Origin: Hyunsoonleella ulvae
GTDB taxonomy: Bacteria; Bacteroidota; Bacteroidia; Flavobacteriales; Flavobacteriaceae
DNA: 64,000 nt
NCBI RefSeq assembly: GCF_016827605.1
Contig: NZ_JAEPJQ010000005.1
Location: forward strand, 238,738-302,737
Direction of reading: 5' to 3'
Below are positions 16,331-26,807 of this stretch, piece after piece. The translations under genes and the position numbers were made by a program. Within the stretch, counting starts at the first letter, position 1. Every line of letters starts with the position of its first letter. The notes below the pieces were generated by a model, which ran no database searches, had not been told where the DNA came from, and saw only the letters and a program-made list of their open reading frames with translations.

Positions 16331-17632
16331 CTATTGCGGATTCTTGACCTTTGTAGAAGCTAATACTAAAAAAAGCAGAAAACCACCCGTAATATAGCTT
16401 ATGTTAGCATAAGAGCCTAAAGTAGTATAACAATAACTAAATAAGCTTGGTGCAACAGCACTGGCTATTACTAAAAAACTCATTACCTTTCCTGTTATTG
16501 CACCTAGATGCTTTCTGCCAAAATAACGGGGCCATGTTACCGCATTAACCACAGCGAAAAGCCCCCCTAACACACCCAAACCTAAAATCAAGGCATAAAC
16601 GCCAATGGTATAGCTTAAGAAATATAAGCCGAAAGATGCCAGAACTCCTGAGAAAAGCATAATGTACAGATATATCTTATGGTGTATATAATCACTGAGA
16701 ACATTACCTAGGGCAGAAACGATAACAGCTATAATTGATATTGGTAAAAACACAGCTATAGCTTGGGTTTTGGAATAGTCTTGAGTTTCGAAAATAGAAA
16801 CCACGTGAAATGTAAAACCAGTTACAAAAAAGCTATTAAACGCCAAGATTAATCCTATTACCCAAAAAGCACGGGTTTGCTTGGCCTCTTTTAAAGTAAA
16901 ATGCTTTTCAACCCTTTCCTCTTTTAAAGTTTTAGCCTTTTTTAATATACCATCTGGCTTGAAACCAAAATCTTCAGGGTTATTTCTATAAAACTGAATA
17001 ATACAGAAACTGAAAATAATAAGACAAACGGCTAATATTTGCCAAGACATCTTCCATCCATAGCCATCTATAAGGTAATTTATCAATAGTGGCGCAACAG
17101 AAAACCCTAAAGACACTGTAATGCTACTAATGGCATTTATTTTACCCCTATTCTTATCGAACCACATCATGATCATATTACGTGATGACATGGTTAAAAC
17201 TCCTTGACCAAAAAAACGTATTAAAAAGAATAAAATCGTGATTACAATAAAAGGTATTACCCAAGAGTTTGTACCGAACACACCTCCAATACTATTGCTA
17301 ATCGTAACTGATTTTGAACATAATAACAAAGAAACCCCTAATAAAAATGCTGAAAAAAATGCGACATAACGTGCCCCAAACCTATCGAACAACACCCCTG
17401 CCTTAGACACGAAAAAAGCACTTAAAAGTGTACCAAACATGTACGCATTACTAAACTGATTTCTTGTTAACCCCAAAGCATCTTTTACAGGGTCAGTAAA
17501 TACAGAAACTCCCACGGTTTGCCCTGGTATACTGGCCAAAACCCCAATACTACCAAAAACCAAAACTACATACCCATAAAAAAAAGGAGTTTTTTGGGGA
17601 TTGATAAAGGAGAATCTATTAGGGTTTTTCAA
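16331..17632 (-). CDS. MFS transporter, 12 membrane helices
   Basis: A 433-residue major facilitator with about twelve hydrophobic helices and a central basic loop (KKAKTLKEERVEKHFTLKEAK, about 225-245). The family motif A region DRFGARYVAFF is near residue 83. The layout resembles the OFA/monocarboxylate group of anion antiporters, but the substrate cannot be deduced. It lies 14 bases after the GT9 gene, the last of a minus-strand run that begins with pnt. Confidence 0.85.
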   Translation of the reverse strand: MKNPNRFSFINPQKTPFFYGYVVLVFGSIGVLASIPGQTVGVSVFTDPVKDALGLTRNQFSNAYMFGTLLSAFFVSKAGVLFDRFGARYVAFFSAFLLGVSLLLCSKSVTISNSIGGVFGTNSWVIPFIVITILFFLIRFFGQGVLTMSSRNMIMMWFDKNRGKINAISSITVSLGFSVAPLLINYLIDGYGWKMSWQILAVCLIIFSFCIIQFYRNNPEDFGFKPDGILKKAKTLKEERVEKHFTLKEAKQTRAFWVIGLILAFNSFFVTGFTFHVVSIFETQDYSKTQAIAVFLPISIIAVIVSALGNVLSDYIHHKIYLYIMLFSGVLASFGLYFLSYTIGVYALILGLGVLGGLFAVVNAVTWPRYFGRKHLGAITGKVMSFLVIASAVAPSLFSYCYTTLGSYANISYITGGFLLFLVLASTKVKNPQ

Positions 17633-17646
17633 AAAAATTACTGTGT

Positions 17647-18696
17647 TTATTTAAGAATATGCCTTACCGCTTCAATACAATCCTGTTGGGATTTTACTTT
17701 GGTATGCAGCGCTAAACTACCATTACCATAAGGTTCATAAATAGCTTGATTGTCCCTAGAAAACAAGCCTACAGTTGGTGTTAAAGCAGCGCTTGCCAAA
17801 TGCATCACTCCATTATCTGCTGCTATAAATACAGAAGTGTTAGCAATAATCCCTGCCATTTCCCGGATATCTTTACTGTAAAAATGAGGCGCTTTAAAGT
17901 TTATCTTAGAAATATTTTCAATAGGCAACATTTCTATAATATTGTAGTCTTCGGCAAAACTATCTTTTAATTTCACATAAAATGCTTCCCACCATTCCTC
18001 AGAATAGCACTTATTCCCCGTGGCATTAGTATAAATACAGATGGTTGGTTTTTCGTTCTTATTCAAATCATCTAATATTTGTTTACCAATGCTTATCTCA
18101 GTATCTGATAATTTTAAATTTAAAACCGGCAGTGCATGGTTGGTTTCTGGAAAACCTAACTTAAACAGATAACGTCTTAAATTATAAATGGGGTATTTGG
18201 AAATATGTAGATAGTCTTCATGATTCTTTTGAATATCCTCATGTAAATCCCCAAAAACCTTGATTGGTGCTCTAGCTAAATTTGTAAGCAATTTTCCTGA
18301 TGAAGAATTCCCATCTGCATTAATTACCAAATCATACTTTTGCCTTTTTATGGAAACCCAGCACATCACATACTTAAATAGGTTACTAAAAGGCTTTCTT
18401 GGCAATTGATAAATTTTACCTATTGAAGTGTAATTTTTTAATACGGGAAAAGCCACACCTCCCTTGGCGAATACATCTATAGTACTATCTGGAAATGTGT
18501 ATTCTACTTCTTGTACTAACGGAGTAGTTAATAGTTGATTACCCAACCGATGATTGGGTCTTACAATCAACACTTTTTTTATTTGAAGATGTTTTACTTC
18601 ATCTGGAGAGGGTTCGGAATAAGAACTCCCAACACTTTTGGTAATAGCGCCCATTATTTTACGGCGCTTTTGATTAATCCAACCGTTAAACCCCAT
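17647..18696 (-). CDS. glycosyltransferase family 9 (heptosyltransferase type)
   Basis: A 349-residue GT-B enzyme of the ADP-heptose:LPS transferase family. The N-terminal IVRPNHRLGNQLLTTPLVQEV and the donor-binding C-terminal AADNGVMHLASAALTPTVGLF are family signatures; the acidic pocket lies around NATGNKCYSEEWW. It probably adds a heptose or similar sugar in LPS core assembly at the inner membrane face. Its start shares a base with the stop of pntB, so it is co-transcribed with the transhydrogenase, a link that is probably just chromosomal packing. Confidence 0.88.
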   Translation of the reverse strand: MGFNGWINQKRRKIMGAITKSVGSSYSEPSPDEVKHLQIKKVLIVRPNHRLGNQLLTTPLVQEVEYTFPDSTIDVFAKGGVAFPVLKNYTSIGKIYQLPRKPFSNLFKYVMCWVSIKRQKYDLVINADGNSSSGKLLTNLARAPIKVFGDLHEDIQKNHEDYLHISKYPIYNLRRYLFKLGFPETNHALPVLNLKLSDTEISIGKQILDDLNKNEKPTICIYTNATGNKCYSEEWWEAFYVKLKDSFAEDYNIIEMLPIENISKINFKAPHFYSKDIREMAGIIANTSVFIAADNGVMHLASAALTPTVGLFSRDNQAIYEPYGNGSLALHTKVKSQQDCIEAVRHILK

Positions 18697-20075
18697 TACA
18701 TGTTCTTAAGTTCGCCAACCAATTCCGTTAGGGCTGCTTTAGCATCCCCAAACAACATAGATGTTTTAGAATTAAAAAATAATTCGTTTTGGATACCAGC
18801 ATAACCAGCATTCATACTCCTTTTATTTACAATGATATGCTTTGCATTCTCAACATCCAATATAGGCATTCCGTAAATAGGACTGGATGGATCGTTGTGA
18901 GCTGCAGGGTTTACAACATCATTAGCACCAACCACTAAAACCACGTCGGCATTAGTAAACTGAGGGTTAATATCTTCCATTTCAACCAATAAATCATAAT
19001 CAACATTAGATTCAGCTAGCAACACATTCATATGTCCAGGCATTCTTCCTGCTACAGGGTGTACCGCATATTTTACATTAACCCCCTTATCTACTAAGAT
19101 TTCTTCTAATTCATGAATCACATGTTGCGCCTGTGCTACAGCTAATCCATAACCTGGTACAATAATAACATTAGCAGCATAATTCATCATAATAGCTGCA
19201 TCACTGGCAGTGGTCTTTTTTATGGTGCCTTGGGTTTTACTGCCACCTTCTACAGCAGCATCGCCACCAAATGCACCAAATATTACCGAAGCAAGTGTTC
19301 TGTTCATAGCCTTACACATAGCTACAGTTAATATAATACCTGCCGATCCTACTAAAATACCACCAACAAGCATTACCATATTATCATATAAAATACCCGT
19401 TATAGCTGCCGCAATACCCGTAAGAGAGTTTAGCAATGAAATTACAACTGGCATATCTGCCCCTCCAATTGGTAAAACAAATAGAATACCATAAACTAAC
19501 CCTCCTACCAAAATACCATAGGTAAACAACGTACTATAATTACCAGAAACAATCATAAATACCGCCAATGCTATGATGGCTAAAAAGAAAACATTATTAA
19601 CAAGATTATACTGAGGAATTTTTACCACACTTTTAAGAGAACCATTAAGTTTTCCCCAAGCCACTAAACTTCCAGAAAAGGTTATAGCCCCAATAACTAT
19701 ACCCGAGACAATAGTTGTTGCTTGTAAAGCATCTGCAACACTTTTACTAAGTTCTACCAAACCAATTAAAGCAGCACTTGCACCACCAAAACCGTTAAAC
19801 AAAGAAACAAGTTCTGGCATTTTAGTCATCTCTACTTTTATAGCTATTAAATAGCCTATTATAGCACCTAAAGCTATGGCTGTACCTATTAGAATGTAAA
19901 TGATAGGAGCTACCTTTAAATCATGGACAAAGATAGTACCCAAAATAGCCAACACCATGCCTACTGCAGCTATTGTATTACCACTTTTAGCAGTATCTGG
20001 GTGCCCAAGTCTTTTTAATCCTACAACAAATGTTACTGTAGCTATCAAATAAATTATACTTAACAATACACTCAT
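18696..20075 (-). CDS. pntB: proton-translocating NAD(P) transhydrogenase, beta subunit
   Basis: The 459-residue subunit carries the second membrane domain (nine helices, about 1-260) and the soluble NADP(H)-binding domain III (about 285-459) with GYGLAVAQAQH, AVHPVAGRMPGHMNVLLAE and the VGANDVVNPAA segment. It moves hydride from NADH to NADP+ driven by the proton gradient, supplying NADPH. It overlaps pntAB by one base. Length and motifs are complete. Confidence 0.96.
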   Translation of the reverse strand: MSVLLSIIYLIATVTFVVGLKRLGHPDTAKSGNTIAAVGMVLAILGTIFVHDLKVAPIIYILIGTAIALGAIIGYLIAIKVEMTKMPELVSLFNGFGGASAALIGLVELSKSVADALQATTIVSGIVIGAITFSGSLVAWGKLNGSLKSVVKIPQYNLVNNVFFLAIIALAVFMIVSGNYSTLFTYGILVGGLVYGILFVLPIGGADMPVVISLLNSLTGIAAAITGILYDNMVMLVGGILVGSAGIILTVAMCKAMNRTLASVIFGAFGGDAAVEGGSKTQGTIKKTTASDAAIMMNYAANVIIVPGYGLAVAQAQHVIHELEEILVDKGVNVKYAVHPVAGRMPGHMNVLLAESNVDYDLLVEMEDINPQFTNADVVLVVGANDVVNPAAHNDPSSPIYGMPILDVENAKHIIVNKRSMNAGYAGIQNELFFNSKTSMLFGDAKAALTELVGELKNM

Positions 20076-20383
20076 TATTTTCTCTTTTTAAACATTTGTA
20101 ACATTCTGTTGGTAACAGCAAAACCACCAACAACATTTATAATTCCTAAAACAACAGCAATAAAACCTAGTGCTAATGCCAAATAATTATCTGGATCTGA
20201 ATGTAGCATAACCAAAATAGCTCCCACAATTACCACCCCACTTAAAGCATTAGCTCCCGACATCAATGGCGTATGTAATACAGCTGGTATACTCTTAATA
20301 ACTTCAATACCAACAAATATGGCTAGAATTAGTATGTAAACAATTTGAAGATTATCGCTAATAAATTGAATAAATTCGTTCAT
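20075..20383 (-). CDS. pntAB: NAD(P) transhydrogenase alpha subunit, membrane part
   Basis: A 102-residue protein with three to four helices, equal to the C-terminal membrane domain of E. coli PntA. The conserved HTPLMSGANALSGVV segment is at about 37-51. In this organism the alpha subunit is split into two genes, as in many bacteria outside the gamma-Proteobacteria. It sits 4 bases after pntAA and overlaps pntB by one base. Confidence 0.95.
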   Translation of the reverse strand: MNEFIQFISDNLQIVYILILAIFVGIEVIKSIPAVLHTPLMSGANALSGVVIVGAILVMLHSDPDNYLALALGFIAVVLGIINVVGGFAVTNRMLQMFKKRK

Positions 20384-20387
20384 GGTT

Positions 20388-21488
20388 CTATGTATTTCGG
20401 ATGGTCCCGTCTTTTACAATTAGTGTATCATTCGTTATTTCTTCCTCCAAATCCCATTTAAATTTGGCATCTTCGGTTAAATGCATAATAAAATTGTATA
20501 TGTTTTTAGCATATAACTCACTGGCATTAGTAGATACGCTCTCTGGAGCTATGGTGGTTCCTATTATTTTCACACCATTAACTACTACTTTTTTATTGAG
20601 TTGACTCAATTCACAATTACCACCTTGAGCAGCCGCCAAATCAATAATTACAGCGCCATTTTTCATTTGCTCCACCTGTTCTTTGGTTATTAAAACGGGT
20701 GCCTTTCTACCAGGTATATTTGCCGTGGTAATTACCAAATCTGCTTGAAACAACGATTTATTTACAGCGTCTTTTTGCTTTTGCACGTAATCGTCGGATG
20801 CTTCTTTGGCATAACCTCCTTCAGATGTTTCTCCTTCATTATCTACCGAAATAAACTTTGCCCCTAAAGATTCTGCTTGTTCTTTGGTTTCACTTCTAAT
20901 ATCTGTAGCTTCAACTACAGCACCCAATCGTTTTGCTGTTGCAATGGCCTGTAATCCAGCAACACCAACACCATATATTAAAACTTTAGACGGGGTTATG
21001 GTGCCTGCTGCCGTCATCATTAACGGGAAAATTTTAGTCATCTCATAAGCCCCCAAAATAACGGCTTTGTATCCCGCCAAATTATTCTGGGAACTTAATA
21101 CATCCATGTCTTGTGCCCTAGAAATCCTTGGCATGGCATCCATAGAAAATGCTGTAGCCCCTTTTTTGGCTATGGCTTCTATTAAATCTGGATTGGATTT
21201 ATGATACAGTTGGCTTATTAAAATCTGACCTTCATCGACCAATTTTAAATCTTCCTCATCAAAGGCATTTATCTTAATTAGCAAATCAGCCTCTTTAAAT
21301 ACCACGCCTCGCTTTTCAATTGAAGCCCCAGCACTAGTGAAATCAGTGTCCTGATAAGAAGAATTTGTTCCTGCAGATTCCTCTACAATAACTTGAAATC
21401 CTTTGTCTGTAAGTTGTTTTGTAATATTAGGAGATAGTGAAACCCGGTTTTCTCCCGCTTGGGTTTCTTTTAAAATACCAATTTTCAT
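20388..21488 (-). CDS. pntAA: NAD(P) transhydrogenase alpha subunit, NAD(H)-binding part
   Basis: The 366-residue soluble domain I, related to alanine dehydrogenase. It starts MKIGILKETQAGENRVSLSP and contains the Rossmann loop YGVGVAGLQAIATAKRLGA (about 173-191) with the RSETKEQAESLGAKF segment and the mobile loop near GGYAKEASDDY. It binds NADH and docks on PntB. It is the first gene of the pntAA-pntAB-pntB-GT9-MFS run. The 285 bases upstream (21489-21773) hold no gene or clear motif that I can support. Confidence 0.95.
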   Translation of the reverse strand: MKIGILKETQAGENRVSLSPNITKQLTDKGFQVIVEESAGTNSSYQDTDFTSAGASIEKRGVVFKEADLLIKINAFDEEDLKLVDEGQILISQLYHKSNPDLIEAIAKKGATAFSMDAMPRISRAQDMDVLSSQNNLAGYKAVILGAYEMTKIFPLMMTAAGTITPSKVLIYGVGVAGLQAIATAKRLGAVVEATDIRSETKEQAESLGAKFISVDNEGETSEGGYAKEASDDYVQKQKDAVNKSLFQADLVITTANIPGRKAPVLITKEQVEQMKNGAVIIDLAAAQGGNCELSQLNKKVVVNGVKIIGTTIAPESVSTNASELYAKNIYNFIMHLTEDAKFKWDLEEEITNDTLIVKDGTIRNT

Positions 21489-21773
21489 GTTGGTTTATAG
21501 TTAGTTTTTAGTTTGTATAATTCTTTAAACTATATAAAGCTTATGGTTTGTCAAATTAATTTGAAAACTAAGCCTCATCAGCTTTAACAAAAAATTAAGA
21601 AACAAATATAGCTAAATGATGGTACTATTTATACTGGAAAATAACTTTTACGAATAGTTTACCATTACTTAATTTTGATTGAAAAGCTTTTAATGATAAT
21701 AGAAAAACAAGGTATTTTAAATATTTTGAAATAAATATGAGGAGGATTAGCATGTACCACTTATCAATAACTT

Positions 21774-22616
21774 CTATTTAGGTTTTGGTTTATGTGTTAC
21801 GTTTAGTACCAATCCAGCAATTATTAAAGCGATACCAAACAAACTATAAAATGTATATACCTCACTGAAAACAGTAACGCCCAACAGCAAAGTGAAGACA
21901 ACCTCCATGTATTTAAAAGGCGCTATTTGATTGGTTTTGGCGATTTGAAATGCTTTGGTCATATACACTTGCCCAAAATACCCAAAACAACCAAGACCAA
22001 AAACCAAAAACCAATCTTTACCTACAGGTATTATCCAATCATTAATTGACAAAACACCTCCTACAATAGATGCTATTACCATAAAATAGTTAACCACAAC
22101 TACTGGGTGATCACTCTTCCCTATTTTGCTGATAACGACATATACCAATCCGCTAAAAATTGCAGAAATAAAAATTAATAGTAAACCATAAGCACTAAGA
22201 GAGGTATCAAAACCTTTTAGGATAATTACTCCTGAAAACGCAACCAAGAAAAACAACCACTGTATGGATTTCATCTTTTCTTTTAGTAATAACACTGCAA
22301 AAACCCCTGCAAATATGGGAGCCATATAGCGTAAGGATACAGCTGTACCAATGGGTAAGTATTTTGTAGACATAAAAAACAAAGTCATAGAAATAACCCC
22401 AACAATGCCTCGTAAAACTAATAAACCTTGATTATTACCTAGCAGAGGTATCTTATTTTTAATGAGGAATGTAAACGTAAAAAAAAGACAACTAAACGAC
22501 CTAAAAAAAACGATTTGAAAGGCGCTCATATGCACTAAATGCTTAACAATAGCATTCATACACGCAAAGGACAACGTGCTTATAATCATGAATGTTATCG
22601 CTTTTTTAAGCTCCAA
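21774..22616 (-). CDS. DMT-superfamily (EamA) transporter
   Basis: A 280-residue protein with ten hydrophobic helices in two EamA repeats (about 6-135 and 145-272). It begins MELKKAITFMIISTLSFACMNAIVKHL and contains the repeat-end motifs FRSFSCLFFT and APFKYMEVVFTLLLG. The family exports metabolites such as amino acids; the substrate is unknown. It ends 4 bases before... and is read in the same direction as the helicase gene upstream, 16 bases away, so the two may share a transcript. Confidence 0.85.
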   Translation of the reverse strand: MELKKAITFMIISTLSFACMNAIVKHLVHMSAFQIVFFRSFSCLFFTFTFLIKNKIPLLGNNQGLLVLRGIVGVISMTLFFMSTKYLPIGTAVSLRYMAPIFAGVFAVLLLKEKMKSIQWLFFLVAFSGVIILKGFDTSLSAYGLLLIFISAIFSGLVYVVISKIGKSDHPVVVVNYFMVIASIVGGVLSINDWIIPVGKDWFLVFGLGCFGYFGQVYMTKAFQIAKTNQIAPFKYMEVVFTLLLGVTVFSEVYTFYSLFGIALIIAGLVLNVTHKPKPK

Positions 22617-22632
22617 AAACTAAAGTAATACG

Positions 22633-24186
22633 TTATTCTTTTGGTGCATAACCATGAACCTCTTCAAATACCTCGTCAAAATTTGCCCTTAAGTAAGAAT
22701 TTAATTTTTTACGGTAATCTCCACGAAGCCATTCCACAAAATTATGGGTGCTTTTACTGATGCATTTAGTATAACGTTTAATCCTAAAGTCAATATCATC
22801 CCCTAATTTTTTTGCTAGTGCAATAGCATCATAAACATCCTCACTATTTTCGATACATATTTTAGCGTGTTGCGCAATAGATCGCTCCAACACCACCTTT
22901 GTGGATTCCCCGCTCCTTACTGCATCTACGTAAGTTTTTTGCACATCGAAATGTACATCTTCAGAGTTTTTAAACTCTTCGCGTAAGTCATCTGGCATTT
23001 CATATCTAAAATTGCTTTCTAATTCCTCATCACTCAATAAAGAATCCAAATAATAATTAGGAGATTTAAAAATACGTTGCCAGTCTAGATTATCGCCCCA
23101 TGGCCCGAATCTATGAAAGTTATTCCCTAAATCGATAACCTGGAAGGTATCTTTATTTTCTAAAACACGAGAACCACGGCCAATCATCTGATAATAGAGC
23201 GTCAACGATTTTGTTGCTCTATTTAAAATTATACTTTCAACAGTAGGTTCATCAAAACCTGTAGTTAAAATACTAACTGAGGTTAAAATTGCATCTGGCG
23301 TATTCTTAAACCATTTTAAAATCATGGCACGCTCTTTCTTTGTATTCGTGTTGTCTAAATGAGCTATGGGATATCCTGCTCTTCTAAACGTATCATACAC
23401 ATGTAAAGATGTGTTTATTCCGTTGTTAAAGATTAATGTTTTTTTACCTTTTGACCGCTCCTCATAAGCGCGCAATAATTTGGTAAGCATATTATCATCG
23501 GTATACAAATCCTCAGAAGATTTTACCGTATAGTCACCATTGGCCCCAACAACAAGACTGGTTAAACCAACGTTATAACTAAACATCTCCGCTCTTGCCA
23601 AAAACCCACGACTTATCAAAGATTCAATAGATTCACCTACTATAAGTTCATCATAATTATCAGTCATAGGCAGCTCCATGCTAGAACTTAAAGGTGTTGC
23701 AGTAACACCTAGAACAAAAGATTGACTAAAGAACTTGAACAGTTTGGTAAATGAATTGTAATGTGCCTCATCAATAATTACCAAACCAATATCAGAAATA
23801 TCTAACTTATCGTCATTCAAACGATTATTTAGTGTTTCAACCATAGCCACAAAGCAACTATATTCTGCTTGATCACTTAAATCCGCTTTACTATCTACCA
23901 CCTTATTTACAACACCAAATTCTGTAAGCATATTAGACGTTTGCTTACACAATTCTATACGGTGTGTCATTACCAAAACCTTTTTCTTCTTAATGTTAAG
24001 ATATTGACGAACAATCTCTGAGAATATTACTGTTTTCCCACCTCCAGTAGGCAATTGGTATAACAAATGATAGTCTGATGGAGACTCCTCAAAAGCAGTA
24101 AAAATTTTATCTATCGCACCTTTTTGATAGCTGTATAATTCCTTCCCAGTTTTCCTTTCTAACAGTTCAGTTTTCGAAATTGACAT
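22633..24186 (-). CDS. superfamily 2 DEAD/DEAH helicase (RadD/UvrB-like core)
   Basis: A 517-residue ATP-dependent helicase starting at the ATG at 24186 (MSISKTELLERKTG). An in-frame upstream ATG at 24345 adds 53 residues of unlikely composition and lies before the -7 element at 24207-24214, so I reject it. Walker A QLPTGGGKTV is at 44-53, the DEAH box at 139-142, and motif VI QMIGRGSRV near 365. The C-terminal 130 residues are an uncharacterised alpha-helical domain (FVEWLRGDYRKKLNSYLRAN). The architecture resembles RadD-type DNA repair helicases, but the target is not known. Confidence 0.9.
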   Translation of the reverse strand: MSISKTELLERKTGKELYSYQKGAIDKIFTAFEESPSDYHLLYQLPTGGGKTVIFSEIVRQYLNIKKKKVLVMTHRIELCKQTSNMLTEFGVVNKVVDSKADLSDQAEYSCFVAMVETLNNRLNDDKLDISDIGLVIIDEAHYNSFTKLFKFFSQSFVLGVTATPLSSSMELPMTDNYDELIVGESIESLISRGFLARAEMFSYNVGLTSLVVGANGDYTVKSSEDLYTDDNMLTKLLRAYEERSKGKKTLIFNNGINTSLHVYDTFRRAGYPIAHLDNTNTKKERAMILKWFKNTPDAILTSVSILTTGFDEPTVESIILNRATKSLTLYYQMIGRGSRVLENKDTFQVIDLGNNFHRFGPWGDNLDWQRIFKSPNYYLDSLLSDEELESNFRYEMPDDLREEFKNSEDVHFDVQKTYVDAVRSGESTKVVLERSIAQHAKICIENSEDVYDAIALAKKLGDDIDFRIKRYTKCISKSTHNFVEWLRGDYRKKLNSYLRANFDEVFEEVHGYAPKE

Positions 24187-24206
24187 AAGTGTAGTTTGGT
24201 AAAATG

Positions 24207-24214
24207 CAAAAATA
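24207..24214 (-). promoter_or_regulatory. flavobacterial -7 element before the helicase
   Basis: The minus strand reads TATTTTTG, 20 bases before the ATG at 24186. It supports that start over 24345. Confidence 0.5.
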
Positions 24215-24405
24215 ACACCTTTATTGGGTTTATTAAAGTTGTTTTTTCTAAAGTTATTCAACCCGTTGTTGATAATAATTTTAGCCTCAAATGTTAAAAA
24301 ATCACAAAATTTAATGAAAAATGTAACAAAACAATACGCTAACACTCTAATGCCCTAGAATAAAGAATTATCTTAGTGAATTGTTAAAAAAACTTATTAT
24401 TGTAA

Positions 24406-26712
24406 ATGAAAACTTCTATTTTAAAATTAAGCAGTGCTCTTTTTTTATTTATGGGTATGACTATGCATGTTAACGCACAAAACATTGAGGGTTCCTGGAA
24501 AGGAACACTATCTGTACAAGGCATGGAAATGCCTTTGATTTTTGATATTAAAAACGACGGCGATAGCCTTTCCTCTACTATGGACAGTCCGTCTCAAGGA
24601 GCTACAGGCATCCCAATGGATGTTACAACTTTTGATGAGAATACATTAACCATCAAATTTACCAAAGCTGGTATCAAGTACGTAGCTACTTTAAATGATA
24701 ATTCTTTAAACGGTACATTTTATCAAGGCGGCATGGAATTGCCTTTAAACTTAGAAAAAACCGTAAAGACACTTCCTGGGGATACAGATTTACCGACATC
24801 AGACACGGATCTTAAAAAGTTAGCCAACTGGAATCCTACTAATTACAAATATTCTGTAGCTGATTATTTTGCAAGGCCTAAAGCTAGATCATTTCAATTC
24901 TCTCCAAATGGGATGTACTTGTCCTACAGAGAAAAAGACGAAAATGCAAAAAATCATGTATATGTAAAAAACACACAAACAGATGCAGTAACCAAGGTTA
25001 TTGAAGAGAAAGAGGAACTTATAAGAGGTTATGGTTGGGCAAATGATAGTAGATTAATTTATGTGATGGATAAAGGTGGTAATGAAGATTACCATTTATT
25101 TGCTGTAGATATTGATGGGGCTAACCAAAAAGAATTAACTCCTTTTGAAGGTGTTAAAGTAAATATTCTAAATGGTTTAAAAGAGGATAAAAACCATATG
25201 ATTATTTCTATGAACAAAAACAATCCTCAAATATTTGAACCATACAAAATTAATATCGTAACAGGAGAATTAAAACAATTATACAAAAATGAAGATGCTG
25301 CAAATCCTATTACTGGCTATGAATTTGATAAAGACGGGAACCTAAGAGGTTTTGCTAAGCTTCGTGATGGTGTTGATATAGATTTCTACTACACATTAGA
25401 TGGCGAAAACTATAACGTTTTTAAGCAATTAAGCTGGAAAGATAGCTTTAGCATATCTAGTTTTAACTATGCTACAGAGTATCCCCATGATGCTTATGTT
25501 GTATCTAACCTAGACAGCGACAAATCACAAGTGTATTTGTATGATTTAAAAGAAGATAAAGTTATAGAAAAATTGTTTTCTAATGAGGACTACGATGTTT
25601 CTGGTTTAAGTTTATCTAGAAAAAGAGGTTATGAATTAGATTATTTCTCTTACGAAGGCGACAAACAAGTTATTGTGCCAGTTAGTAAATATTATAAAAA
25701 ATTGCACAAAAAAATAACTGATAAATTTGCTGGATACAACTACTCCATAACTGATAAAACGGATGATGAAAGTAAGTATTTGATCTTTATTCAAAGCGAC
25801 AAACTATACGGGACGTATTATTCTTATGATGCCAAAACCAAAGAATTTAAGTTACTATACAACTTAATGCCTAATCTTATTGAGAGCGACATGGCAGAAA
25901 TGCGCCCTATTTCATTTAAGAGTAGGGATGGAAAAACCATACATGGTTACATTACACTACCAAAAGCTGCTTTAAAAGGAGAAAAAGTACCAGTTATAGT
26001 AAATGTACATGGTGGCCCGCAAGGTGTGAGAGACTCTTGGGGCTTTAACCCAGAAGCACAATTATTTGCAAGTCGTGGTTATGCTACATTACAAGTAAAC
26101 TTTAGAATCTCTGGTGGTTATGGCAGGGAATTTCTTGAATCTGGATTTAAACAAATAGGAAGAAAAGCCATGGATGATGTTGAAGATGGCTTACAATATG
26201 CAATAGACCAAGGTTGGGTTGACAAAGATAATGCTGCCATTTACGGAGGAAGCCATGGCGGATATGCCGTATTACGAGGTTTAACAAAAACACCTGATTT
26301 ATATGCTTGTGGTGTGGACTATGTAGGTGTTGCCAACTTGTTTACATTCATGGATAGTATGCCAGAATATTGGAAACCTTATTTAAAGATTATAAAAGAA
26401 ATTTGGTACGATCCTGATGTGCCAGAAGAAAAAGCAATTATGGAAGAAGTGTCTCCTGTAAATCATATCGATAAAATTAAAAAACCACTATTCGTAGTTC
26501 AAGGAGCTAATGACCCTAGGGTAAATATTAATGAATCCGATCAAATAGTTTCAGCGTTAAGAGCGAGAGATGTGGATGTACCTTATATGGTTAAGTATGA
26601 TGAAGGACATGGTTTTGCTAAAGAAGAAAATAGAATAGAATTGTACGAAGCTATGATGGGTTTTTATGCAAAACACTTAAAACCAAAAATAAAGCAACCC
26701 ATTAAAGATTAA
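24406..26712 (+). CDS. S9-family serine peptidase (prolyl oligopeptidase type), exported
   Basis: A 768-residue protein. A signal peptide ends at VNAQ (about 25); residues 25-120 form a small beta-rich domain, 140-480 a WD/beta-propeller-like region, and 500-768 an alpha/beta-hydrolase peptidase domain. The triad is Ser616 in GGSHGGYA, Asp703 in GANDPRVN and His735 in DEGHGF, with the oxyanion segment NVHGGPQGVRDSWGF. It probably trims short peptides in the periplasm. The N-terminal extra domain is a common flavobacterial variant. A strong terminator follows. Confidence 0.93.
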   Translation: MKTSILKLSSALFLFMGMTMHVNAQNIEGSWKGTLSVQGMEMPLIFDIKNDGDSLSSTMDSPSQGATGIPMDVTTFDENTLTIKFTKAGIKYVATLNDNSLNGTFYQGGMELPLNLEKTVKTLPGDTDLPTSDTDLKKLANWNPTNYKYSVADYFARPKARSFQFSPNGMYLSYREKDENAKNHVYVKNTQTDAVTKVIEEKEELIRGYGWANDSRLIYVMDKGGNEDYHLFAVDIDGANQKELTPFEGVKVNILNGLKEDKNHMIISMNKNNPQIFEPYKINIVTGELKQLYKNEDAANPITGYEFDKDGNLRGFAKLRDGVDIDFYYTLDGENYNVFKQLSWKDSFSISSFNYATEYPHDAYVVSNLDSDKSQVYLYDLKEDKVIEKLFSNEDYDVSGLSLSRKRGYELDYFSYEGDKQVIVPVSKYYKKLHKKITDKFAGYNYSITDKTDDESKYLIFIQSDKLYGTYYSYDAKTKEFKLLYNLMPNLIESDMAEMRPISFKSRDGKTIHGYITLPKAALKGEKVPVIVNVHGGPQGVRDSWGFNPEAQLFASRGYATLQVNFRISGGYGREFLESGFKQIGRKAMDDVEDGLQYAIDQGWVDKDNAAIYGGSHGGYAVLRGLTKTPDLYACGVDYVGVANLFTFMDSMPEYWKPYLKIIKEIWYDPDVPEEKAIMEEVSPVNHIDKIKKPLFVVQGANDPRVNINESDQIVSALRARDVDVPYMVKYDEGHGFAKEENRIELYEAMMGFYAKHLKPKIKQPIKD

Positions 26713-26732
26713 ATAAGGGTAAAATAAAATAT

Positions 26733-26764
26733 AAAAAGTCATTTACAGAGGTAAATGGCTTTTT
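26733..26764 (+). terminator. terminator after the S9 peptidase
   Basis: AAAAAGTCATTTAC (26733-26746) pairs with GTAAATGGCTTTTT (26751-26764, one G-U pair) around AGAG. Confidence 0.88.
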
Positions 26765-26807
26765 ATTTGCAATAGATTTATAGTACATTTAAACAAAAAT
26801 TGTTCTC

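Noticed and set aside
21489..21773. Possible gene in the gap upstream of pntAA
   Set aside because: No ORF with start, plausible composition or promoter element was found; the stretch is plain AT-rich sequence.
24187..24345. Longer start for the helicase at 24345
   Set aside because: The added 53 residues are Phe/Asn-rich and unlike the family, and a -7 element at 24207-24214 lies downstream of that ATG.
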